Position numbers and translations under genes: made by a program. A DNA stretch of 64,000 nt. It comes from an uncultured Bacilli bacterium (lineage in GTDB: Bacteria; Bacillota_I; Bacilli_A; RF39; UBA660). The notes below the pieces were generated by a model. That model saw nothing but the letters and a program-made list of their open reading frames with translations, ran no database searches and was not told the DNA's origin. The stretch spans positions 7,485-71,484 of the forward strand of contig CAJTZC010000008.1 of NCBI GenBank assembly GCA_910583745.1, given 5' to 3'. This document shows positions 54,361 to 61,677 of this stretch, in pieces. Each line of letters starts with the position of its first letter. Position 1 is the stretch's first letter.

Positions 54361-54394
54361 AAAAAAAGTCTTGAAGCTATTGAAGATTCAAGAC
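54361..54394 (-). terminator. Intrinsic terminator of tRNA-Arg
   Basis: A perfect 8-bp stem (GTCTTGAA/TTCAAGAC, 54387-54394 with 54368-54375) followed by T7 on the minus strand, 15 bases past the tRNA 3' end. Confidence 0.85.
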
Positions 54395-54408
54395 TTTATT
54401 GACAAAAA

Positions 54409-54485
54409 TGGTGTCCCCGGGGCGATTTGAACGCCCGACACCCGCCTTAGGAGGGCGGTGCTCTATCCAGCTGAGCTACGAGAAC
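54409..54485 (-). tRNA. tRNA-Arg (anticodon CCT)
   Basis: A 77-nt cloverleaf with encoded CCA. Acceptor GTTCTCG pairs with CGGGGAC (two G-U); D arm GCTCAGCTGGATAGAGC; anticodon loop CTCCTAA gives CCT, reading AGG; T arm GTTCAAATC. A TATAAT box about 10 bases upstream and a terminator downstream make it a single-gene unit. Confidence 0.97.
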
Positions 54486-54518
54486 CTCTATGTCTTACAT
54501 TATAGCATAAAGAACGAT

Positions 54519-54542
54519 AAAAAAATAGACCTTTTCGGTCTA
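54519..54542 (-). terminator. Intrinsic terminator of the 250-residue gene
   Basis: The stem TAGACC/GGTCTA (54537-54542 with 54526-54531) plus T7 on the minus strand. The same hairpin and loop occur at 53988-54004, at the end of the truncated duplicate. Confidence 0.8.
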
Positions 54543-54574
54543 AAGAAACTTTACTTTTGTTCCAAAAAAATCTT

Positions 54575-55327
54575 TTAAATTCTTCTTTGGTAGATGAACT
54601 GTCTGCCGATTAATTCTTCGTTTTTCCAATTCGGACAGACTGCACTTTCCAGTTGCTGTTCCTGTCTTTTTTGACAAGTTTCGCTCTCTGTACAATTGTC
54701 ACAACTTTTTATTATCATGTCTTCTATTAGTCCGCGTTCCTTTTCAGGTAAAGACGAGGCAAGACGAGTATAAAACTCAGTCGGATTTGTAAGAATTTTA
54801 TCTATCAATTCTCTCAATGTTACTTCGTGCGATGCAGTAATTTCTATATCATCTGCCGTGATGCTCGCTTCTATTTGAGTATATTTTTCTATTGTTTCGC
54901 CGTGTTTGGTCTTGATTTCTTCCATTTGCTTTTCTACGTCTTTTTGAAAAGATATCGTTAAAAAAGATTTCCTTTTTATTTGCTCATTTCTCCTTGTTGC
55001 TTCGCTTTTGGCTGCATCAAAATCGTCGAATACGGCATCGACCAAAATAGAATTGGTGCATTTTCCATATAAACTGAATTCTGGAACAGCAGGTTCAAAG
55101 CTACCGTATACCGTTCTCCTATTGTATAAGAACACGATTTCACTTTCGATTTTAGAAGTGCCATCCGAAGCGTATTTTCTTCTTTCTGCTATCACGTAAC
55201 ATTTACAAACTATGTAGGCAACTACATCGATATCTTTTACCAAGCCGTGAACTCCTGAAGCCCAGCCTACCTGTTCTTCTACTGGCATTATCGCATATTT
55301 TATTGGATAATTTACTTGTTTTCCCAT
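54575..55327 (-). CDS. Uncharacterised protein with C-terminal cysteine motif
   Basis: 250 residues, no signal peptide or membrane segment. The N-terminal half has beta-rich segments (VAYIVCKCYVIAERRKY; IVFLYNRRTVYGSFEP). A middle helical part (KDVEKQMEEIKTKHGETIEKY) leads to a C-terminal zinc-ribbon-like block CDNCTESETCQKRQ...CPNW followed by KNEELIGRQFIYQ. The last 56 residues have a degraded duplicate past the tRNA-Arg gene. The family is unknown to me; the four cysteines suggest a bound metal. Confidence 0.7.
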   Translation of the reverse strand: MGKQVNYPIKYAIMPVEEQVGWASGVHGLVKDIDVVAYIVCKCYVIAERRKYASDGTSKIESEIVFLYNRRTVYGSFEPAVPEFSLYGKCTNSILVDAVFDDFDAAKSEATRRNEQIKRKSFLTISFQKDVEKQMEEIKTKHGETIEKYTQIEASITADDIEITASHEVTLRELIDKILTNPTEFYTRLASSLPEKERGLIEDMIIKSCDNCTESETCQKRQEQQLESAVCPNWKNEELIGRQFIYQRRI

Positions 55328-55393
55328 CTCTATTTCCTCCCTGTATAGGTAAATTATATCATAAAGGAGACATGAAAAAAAGGCCTTTATGAC

Positions 55394-55915
55394 CTAATTG
55401 AAAATCGAATACATGACGAATAGGAAGAATACACCTGTCGTGAATGTGAGATTGTAATTCCACTTCATTCCGACTTCAAAAAAGCTGTAATACTTGTCTG
55501 CCAAGCTCACCATGAAAGACTCTTTTCTCTTCGGCATGTGTTTAGAAGCAGGCCACATGTGGGAGACAATGATGTCTTTTTCTAAATTGGACAAGTAAAA
55601 TATCTCTTCCGCATTTTTCACGGCGTCTTCTGGATGTTCGTTTGTGAAGAGAAAGAGTTTGTCTTTTACCGTCGAGCACTCCTCTATTCTATTGAAATAA
55701 AGGTCGTGCAAAAGCCCTGCTTTCGCAGCACTCTCATAGTTTAAGTTCATCTTTTTGCACCATTTGTATGAACTGTAAGAAACTTTGATGCAATGTTCTA
55801 ATCGATTGGAATTGTGATGTGGAATGTTTTTGAGAGATTGTATCTTCTCTTCGGCTAAATATGGCTTTACAATATCCATATATTCTCTATCTTTAAAGAT
55901 TTCCTTTAGAGTCAT
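55394..55915 (-). CDS. HD-domain protein with C-terminal membrane segment
   Basis: 173 residues with an HD fold: NRLEHCIKVSYSSYKWCKKM, then GLLHDLYFNR, then VSHMWPASKHMP and SLADKYYSF. This matches small HDIG-type hydrolases of Bacilli. The last 20 residues (TFTTGVFFLFVMYSIFN) can form a membrane anchor. Monocistronic. Substrate unknown. Confidence 0.8.
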   Translation of the reverse strand: MTLKEIFKDREYMDIVKPYLAEEKIQSLKNIPHHNSNRLEHCIKVSYSSYKWCKKMNLNYESAAKAGLLHDLYFNRIEECSTVKDKLFLFTNEHPEDAVKNAEEIFYLSNLEKDIIVSHMWPASKHMPKRKESFMVSLADKYYSFFEVGMKWNYNLTFTTGVFFLFVMYSIFN

Positions 55916-56078
55916 CTTTTTTCACCTCGTGATTATCTAGATTATATCACACATCGATAAAATTTGCAAAATTTTTGTTTTTGAATGTCAATCGAGTGTA
56001 AAACTTCATATAACATTATATTCAATTTGTAGTAAATTAGTCTCCACGTTCGACATATAATTTATTAGGTGAAAGTAT

Positions 56079-56357
56079 ATGAATTTTGGGTTAGGTGCCG
56101 GCACCTCAGGGCTCTCGTTGATGAGGATACTCGGCAGTTTATCGAAAACCGTCGGCATCGTACGTCAATTTGCTCCTATATATAAGGAAGTGAAACCATT
56201 ATTGTCCAAAGCGCCCGCGTTTTTTCAAAAGCTCAATTCGATAAGGAATACGACTTCAACGATGAGGGATACAGGCAGAGAGCTGGCTATGTCTTTTGGA
56301 AATCCCGTTCCTACGGAGAATACGACTTCTAGCAATGGGCCCGTTTTCTTTCAATAA
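56079..56357 (+). CDS. YqfQ/VrrA-like spore-associated protein
   Basis: 92 residues beginning MNFGLGAGTSGLSLMRILGSLSKTVG and continuing IVRQFAPIYKEVKPLLSKAPAFFQKLN, the compact signature I associate with the YqfQ/VrrA family of Bacilli, thought to be spore-coat associated. Start follows AGGTGA. The C-terminus is low complexity. Function in the family is not settled. Confidence 0.55.
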   Translation: MNFGLGAGTSGLSLMRILGSLSKTVGIVRQFAPIYKEVKPLLSKAPAFFQKLNSIRNTTSTMRDTGRELAMSFGNPVPTENTTSSNGPVFFQ

Positions 56358-56500
56358 GTCCTAAAATCCTATGAAAAGTGCATTTGGAAGAATTCTGGTA
56401 TACTTCCCTATCTTTTTCTGCTATATTTTAATTGTTTAAACAAAATAGTAGTCTGTGAATTCACAAAAAAGTAAGAAAAGGAAGGAAGATTTAAAGATTT

Positions 56501-56713
56501 ATGGAAAGTACAATTAAGTGGTTTAACAATGAGAAAGGTTACGGTTTTATAGATAACGGGGATGCCGAAGATATCTTCGTTCACTATACAGAAATAAACA
56601 TGGACGGTTATAAGACATTGAAGGAAGGAGAACGTGTCAGATTCGATTTGGTTCACACTCCTAAGGGGCTCCAAGCTCACAATGTCACGGAAGTCTCATC
56701 TGTCAATTGTTAA
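56501..56713 (+). CDS. csp: Cold shock protein
   Basis: 70 residues, one cold-shock OB domain binding single-stranded RNA and DNA. RNP1 is KGYGFID and RNP2 is DIFVHY. The ribosome binding site is AAGGAAGG. A 5' leader of roughly 100 bases precedes it, as in other csp genes. Ends in a strong terminator. Confidence 0.96.
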   Translation: MESTIKWFNNEKGYGFIDNGDAEDIFVHYTEINMDGYKTLKEGERVRFDLVHTPKGLQAHNVTEVSSVNC

Positions 56714-56720
56714 ATAGGAA

Positions 56721-56750
56721 AAGCACCGAACGAGAAGTTCGGTGCTTTTG
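56721..56750. terminator. Terminator shared by csp and the ABC exporter gene
   Basis: A perfect 11-bp stem (AAGCACCGAAC/GTTCGGTGCTT, 56721-56731 and 56737-56747) with a 5-base loop, flanked by A's and T's. It lies between convergent genes. Confidence 0.9.
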
Positions 56751-56752
56751 GT

Positions 56753-58504
56753 TTATTCTTCGCTTTCTGAATTGTAAAGTGTCTTATAAACTTTGTCTGT
56801 TTTTAGCAATTCTTTATGTGTGCCTTTGCCCGAGAGCCTTCCTTTATCTATGATGTTTATCACATCAGCATCGATAATCGTCGAGAGCCTATGTGCTACG
56901 ATGACAATCGTATGTGTTGCAACCAAATCATCGATGGTCTTTTTTATGTACATCTGCGATTCGTTGTCGAGAGCACTCGTCGCTTCATCGAACAGGATGA
57001 TTTTTGTATCGAGGAGCAGTGTCCTTGCGATGGCTAATCTCTGTTTTTGACCACCTGACAAGTTCACGCCTCCTTCGCCTATAATCGTATCGTATTTGTT
57101 CGGCAAACTCATGATGTATTCGTCGATGTAAGCTTTTTTACAAACGTCTCGGATTTCTTCTAAAATGATGTCTTCTTTTACCATCTTAAAGTTATCGAAT
57201 ATCGACATGTTGAATAGAAAAGGTGTCTGTCGTATAATCGAAATCGTATTGCGAAGAGACGTTTCTGTCAATTCTCGTATATCGACTCCGTCTATGAGCA
57301 CTTTCCCGTCTGTCGCATCGAAATATCGCAATAGGAGATTGAAAATCGTCGATTTCCCGTTTCCACTTCGGCCTACGATAGCTATTTTTTTATGTGGTTC
57401 GATTTTGAGCGAAAGTTCGTTCAACGTATTTTCTTCGTCGTCAGTATATTTGAAAGATACGCGATCGAACTCAATTGTCCCCTTAACCTCTTTCAATGTC
57501 ACATTTCCATACTGTTCGCTTTGGTATAGCCTGTTATTGAGTATTTCATCTATCCTCTTTAGGGAGACCGATACTTTATTAAAGCTGACTCCGAAGTCGC
57601 TTATCGATTCGACGACATCATCGATTCTCCAGATATACGACTCTATCATGATGAACATGGCATACGATAACTGTCCTTTTAGGAGGAGAATCCCTCCCGT
57701 CCCGAGAATGATGAACTGCAATATGAAATAGGTGAGATTGTTGAGACTATAATAGGTTATCTCATCATTTCTAATTTTCATCGAATTTTTATATAATTCG
57801 TCTAAATTGTTCGATATATTTTTTTCTATCTGCTTCTTGATACCCAAGGATTTTATTTCGCGAATTCCCGAGATGTTCTCTGTCGCCTGTTTTACGTATT
57901 TGTCCGATTCTTCTTTTACTTTTTCTTGGCTCTTTTTTATTTTAGGAAAAAATTTCATAGAGATACAGCCCATGATTAGACCGAATATGAGGATTTCTAA
58001 GCCCAATATCCAAGAGATTTTTAAGCAAGCGATGAATACAAATACGATGACACATGCTTTTATTGTCATTCTAATCAGTTTGGACAAGAGTTCTATTATT
58101 CTGTCTGGGTCACTGGAGAGCCGATTGATGAATTCCCCTACACCGATTTCTTCGAACGCTCTTGCAGGCAAGTCGTCTATTTTTTTGTACATATCTTTGC
58201 TGACTTTTTTAATGAACTTGACCTCGAGTATGTTGTGTAGTTTGTCGTGTGGAACCATGCAAACGGTATAAAATAAGATATAGACACCTGTATAAATAAT
58301 GAGCATCGTAAAGAAAGTCTTGGCATCCGCCGCGATGAGACTCTCGAGGGCCTTTCCCCACAGCCATGGTCCTAATACGTTCGGCATAATCATTGCAATG
58401 GTTAGAAAAACGTATATAAAGAGTTTTATCTTATCCTCTTTTAAGTATTGCCATATCAGCTGAAAGCTCTTCCACTTCGATTCTTTTTTCTCCATTTTTT
58501 TCAT
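56753..58504 (-). CDS. ABC exporter (half-transporter, fused membrane and ATPase domains)
   Basis: 583 residues from the chosen start (MKKMEKKESKWKS) after GAGAGG. Six membrane segments in the first 310 residues, then an ATPase: Walker A GRSGNGKST, signature LSGGQKQRL, Walker B ILFDEATSALD, H-loop VAHRLSTI. Homodimeric type I exporter, typical of lipid, drug or peptide export. Monocistronic; substrate unknown. Confidence 0.93.
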   Translation of the reverse strand: MKKMEKKESKWKSFQLIWQYLKEDKIKLFIYVFLTIAMIMPNVLGPWLWGKALESLIAADAKTFFTMLIIYTGVYILFYTVCMVPHDKLHNILEVKFIKKVSKDMYKKIDDLPARAFEEIGVGEFINRLSSDPDRIIELLSKLIRMTIKACVIVFVFIACLKISWILGLEILIFGLIMGCISMKFFPKIKKSQEKVKEESDKYVKQATENISGIREIKSLGIKKQIEKNISNNLDELYKNSMKIRNDEITYYSLNNLTYFILQFIILGTGGILLLKGQLSYAMFIMIESYIWRIDDVVESISDFGVSFNKVSVSLKRIDEILNNRLYQSEQYGNVTLKEVKGTIEFDRVSFKYTDDEENTLNELSLKIEPHKKIAIVGRSGNGKSTIFNLLLRYFDATDGKVLIDGVDIRELTETSLRNTISIIRQTPFLFNMSIFDNFKMVKEDIILEEIRDVCKKAYIDEYIMSLPNKYDTIIGEGGVNLSGGQKQRLAIARTLLLDTKIILFDEATSALDNESQMYIKKTIDDLVATHTIVIVAHRLSTIIDADVINIIDKGRLSGKGTHKELLKTDKVYKTLYNSESEE

Positions 58505-58602
58505 CGTATCATTCCTCTCTTTCACCAAAAAACTGTTTTTTTCAGCAGATGTGTTTCGAATACTTAAGAGTTTAACATTCCGTCAAATTTTTGTCAAACA
58601 AA

Positions 58603-58632
58603 AATAAAAAGAGCAACTTTTTTCGCGCTCTT
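58603..58632 (-). terminator. Intrinsic terminator of the 450-residue surface gene
   Basis: The stem AAGAGC/GCTCTT (58627-58632 with 58609-58614) is followed by TTTATTTTT on the minus strand. Confidence 0.75.
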
Positions 58633-58640
58633 CTTTATCT

Positions 58641-59993
58641 CTATAAGTTGTCGTAGATTCTTTTTCTCATGTATTTCAATCCAAGGCCAGATACTAGAGC
58701 AATTCCACCTAAAGGTAAAATGTAATCTTCGATTCCCGTTTGAGGGTTATCTGGCACTGGAGGTAACACTGGATCAGGATTTTTCTTCCAAATCGCATAG
58801 AGAGTTAAGTCTTTTCTGTCTTCATAGAGGTCGTTTGCTTTGTAGTCTGGAGTCGTCGCATCTTGTGTCAATCCCCAACCTACAAATGAGTAACCATTTC
58901 TTACTGGAACATTTTTCGCAATGTAAGCATCTCTGTCGTTTGGAATATCGAGTGAGTCTGCTGGCATTCCGACTACTGTATCTGTAGTGTTTTCCTTATA
59001 GTAAATGTTGTAGTACTCGATGGAAGGTTCAACAGGCGTTTCCTTCTTCTTCCAAATCGCATACAAATCGAGGTCTCCCTTTGTACCGCAATATCTGTCG
59101 TTCTTATACCAATCTGGTCTCGTCGCCTTTGAAGACTCTGACCAGCCTAAGAATTCGTAACCTTCTCTTTTAGGTTCTCTACTAGAAACGTAAAGACATT
59201 CTCCTTCAAGAGCACGTTCGTCTCTAGGCATGTTCGTAACATTTGAACCATTCTCATAGTAATTGATTCTGTATTCTCTTTTCTCTGGTTCTTCATCAGC
59301 TTGTTTTGTTTTACAGTATTGTACGTAGTAAACGGCTGGATGAACATACCAATTGTGGTTTCCTGCTCTAAATGGCGTTCCTGTCAAATATCCGTAGTAG
59401 CTTCTTTCAATTTTAACTACAAATGGATTCAATACATCCGGATGAATTTGTGTTTCTCTCGTGAAAGTAGAATTTGCATCAACTGTCGCATTCTTCAATT
59501 GATTTACACTTAGATTTGCAATGCTCAATATTCCTGACTCAGGTTTTGCTGTTCCATCAGCATTAATGCTATACCAATCGTGTGCAACGATGTAGTTTTT
59601 AGAACCTTCTGAATAAGAACCTCCGCTTATTTTTGAAGCTTTCAATGCGACATTGTAAAAGTCTGTCAATGACATAGAAGTAATTCCATCTTTTGAAGTA
59701 GAAGTCGTTCTATTTACTTGAACTTGACCATATCCAACATTGTAATAATCGAAGTCGTTTATTTGATATGAATTGTTCATATATCTTGCTACTGTGTCGT
59801 GTGTAATCTTAGATAACTCGCTCTTATTGAAAAAGCTCTCTGTATTTGCATCTAAGAAGAAATAGTAGTTCGTATATACAGTCTCACATGCGTTTGCATT
59901 AATTTTTTGTGAAGCTGTTGCAGCCTCCACTGTTCCCAATCCAATAGTTAAAGCCAAAGCTCCAACTGCTAGTGTCTTTAAATAATTTTTCAT
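58641..59993 (-). CDS. Cell-wall-anchored B-repeat protein (NPQTG sorting signal)
   Basis: 450 residues. A signal peptide ends near VEAAT; a domain of about 220 residues follows, shared in its start (VYTNYYFFLDANTESFF) with the neighbouring 459-residue protein. Then come two flg_new/InlB-type B repeats (REGYEFLGWSES...DLYAIWKK; RNGYSFVGWGLT...TLYAIWKK), a proline-rich spacer, and NPQTG at 416-420 followed by a hydrophobic stretch and RKR. This is a complete cell-wall sorting signal of the NPxTG type recognised by class B sortases. A sortase B-like gene lies 1.7 kb upstream on the other strand. Likely an adhesin. Confidence 0.9.
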   Translation of the reverse strand: MKNYLKTLAVGALALTIGLGTVEAATASQKINANACETVYTNYYFFLDANTESFFNKSELSKITHDTVARYMNNSYQINDFDYYNVGYGQVQVNRTTSTSKDGITSMSLTDFYNVALKASKISGGSYSEGSKNYIVAHDWYSINADGTAKPESGILSIANLSVNQLKNATVDANSTFTRETQIHPDVLNPFVVKIERSYYGYLTGTPFRAGNHNWYVHPAVYYVQYCKTKQADEEPEKREYRINYYENGSNVTNMPRDERALEGECLYVSSREPKREGYEFLGWSESSKATRPDWYKNDRYCGTKGDLDLYAIWKKKETPVEPSIEYYNIYYKENTTDTVVGMPADSLDIPNDRDAYIAKNVPVRNGYSFVGWGLTQDATTPDYKANDLYEDRKDLTLYAIWKKNPDPVLPPVPDNPQTGIEDYILPLGGIALVSGLGLKYMRKRIYDNL

Positions 59994-60050
59994 TTAACCA
60001 CCCTAATAAAAATTCCTTTCCCTTTTTCAAGTTGATATTCTATACCAAAA

Positions 60051-60116
60051 ACAAAAAAAAAGCAATACCTAAATATCACTTTTTTCTAAAAATATCACTT
60101 TTTTCTAAAAATTGCT
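60051..60116 (-). terminator. Terminator of the 459-residue gene, with 19-bp tandem repeat
   Basis: AGCAAT (60116-60111) and ATTGCT (60066-60061) on the minus strand frame a loop made of two tandem copies of a 19-base unit (period 19 at 60073 and 60092), and a T10 run follows. The stem is short, so efficiency is uncertain. Confidence 0.5.
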
Positions 60117-61494
60117 ATATTTGCTTAAATAAGTCTTTTCTTTGTGCTACAACTAGGGCAGCTCCTGCAGCAATGGCTACGATACTGAATGCGATGAAAT
60201 GTGCACTTATTCCAGTTTGTACTTGCCATACGGCATACAAAGTAATATTTCCGTCTGCTCCGCAATACTCAGCTCCTGCTGCGTAGGCTGGGTCTGGTTC
60301 TTTTGCATCTTTGAAGCGACTCCATCCTAAGAAGTTGTTCTTCGTCAATGTAGGCTTTCCAGAAGAAATATTTAGACATGAACCGTTTTGTGCTGTCTGA
60401 GGAGATGGAGCATCTTTTCCGCCGTTTGCATCGTATGTAACAGTGTACGTTCCATCGTTGTTGGTCTCTACACGTTTCCATATAGCATATAACGTGATGT
60501 TATCGTTCTTTTCACAATATTCGGTTCCAGGATTATATTTAGGGTCTCCTTCGCTATCCGTTTTGTTTTTACTCCAACCCATGAATTGCCATCCAGCTCT
60601 TTTAGGAGTACTTGTACTTATATTCGTACACTCTGCTTTAAATGGCCAAGGGTTAGGAGTTGGCATATCCGTGACTTCATCTGAAGTGTTCTTGTCGTAT
60701 GTAATTTTTTTGTCTTGCTCTGGTGCTTCTCCACTCGACTTACAATATTTAACGTAGTATGCTGCTGGTGACCAAACTTTTTTAGAAGTTCCCGTACCGA
60801 TTGCAATTCCCTCTAATAAATCCTCTGATTTTATCTTTCTCGTTACATTCCATCTCAACGTACTGCTCGTCGTCGTTCCTCCGATGTCGTTTGGAACAGT
60901 GATAAATGTCTCAGGAAGACTCGTCGCTCTCGTCGCTAAAGGCGAAGAACCGATACTCGAAATGTTTGCTTTTAAGTATTCAATCAACGCCTTTGTAGAT
61001 TCTGCTGTTATATGGTCTCTCGCCGTACAATCTGTAAAGTTTCCATCGGCACATTTCCACCATTCTTTATGAAAATAGAACGATTGTTTCTCTTCTGGGA
61101 ATTCTCCAACATATCCTTCTTTCATGTTGTCGTATCCCTTATAGAAGTTTTGCCAGAATTCTGCTACTGACCAAACAATTGGTGACTCGGATTTCGTATT
61201 GCTCTTAGATCCATCCGTAATTTTTACGTAGTTTTTATCGAGAACAGTTACATTTGCTATATCGTTTGTCTTATCGGCACCATTGTATAGAGTGAAAATG
61301 GTTCCCTGTGGAGATTGGTTGACTCCATTCGATAAGAAATCTGCTGTATCTTCGTTTAAGAACATATAATAGTTCGTATACTCTACTTCACCTGGCTCGC
61401 ATGTCTTTTGAGCAGCAGCATTTACTGTCAATACATTCAGTCCAATCGCCGATGCGAGGGCAATTGCACTCAATCCTTTAAATATTTTTTTCAT
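60115..61494 (-). CDS. Cell-wall-anchored B-repeat protein (QVQTG-type signal)
   Basis: 459 residues. A signal peptide ends near TVNAAA; the N-terminal domain (EYTNYYMFLNEDTADFL) is related to the 450-residue neighbour; two B repeats follow (RAGWQFMGWSKN...TLYAIWKR; KNNFLGWSRF...TLYAVWQ). The end has QVQTG at 424-428, then a hydrophobic helix (AFSIVAIAAGAALVV) and basic residues (QRKDLFKQ). The sorting motif is a variant of NPQTG, sharing QTGI. No spacer separates the last repeat from the signal. It is divergent from the sortase gene, 183 bases away. Confidence 0.85.
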   Translation of the reverse strand: MKKIFKGLSAIALASAIGLNVLTVNAAAQKTCEPGEVEYTNYYMFLNEDTADFLSNGVNQSPQGTIFTLYNGADKTNDIANVTVLDKNYVKITDGSKSNTKSESPIVWSVAEFWQNFYKGYDNMKEGYVGEFPEEKQSFYFHKEWWKCADGNFTDCTARDHITAESTKALIEYLKANISSIGSSPLATRATSLPETFITVPNDIGGTTTSSTLRWNVTRKIKSEDLLEGIAIGTGTSKKVWSPAAYYVKYCKSSGEAPEQDKKITYDKNTSDEVTDMPTPNPWPFKAECTNISTSTPKRAGWQFMGWSKNKTDSEGDPKYNPGTEYCEKNDNITLYAIWKRVETNNDGTYTVTYDANGGKDAPSPQTAQNGSCLNISSGKPTLTKNNFLGWSRFKDAKEPDPAYAAGAEYCGADGNITLYAVWQVQTGISAHFIAFSIVAIAAGAALVVAQRKDLFKQI

Positions 61495-61555
61495 AATACT
61501 TTCCTCTTTCTTTTTTATTATTAGACTCTTTAAGCAAAATATACGCAGTTTTCAT
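61478..61555 (-). CDS. Possible leader peptide upstream of the 459-residue protein
   Basis: A 25-codon frame (MKTAYILLKESNNKKERG...) has a strong RBS (GGGAGTG) and overlaps the start codon of the surface protein gene in another frame. It may be a translated leader or chance; nothing else supports it. Confidence 0.3.
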   Translation of the reverse strand: MKTAYILLKESNNKKERGKYYEKNI

Positions 61556-61677
61556 ATATCACTCCCTATGATTAACATAAATATAACACTATTCGACAAA
61601 AAAATATAGTATTTTTTTCAATATTTACACAAAAACTTGTTATTTTATGATAATATAATACTGGACGTGATGACGAC

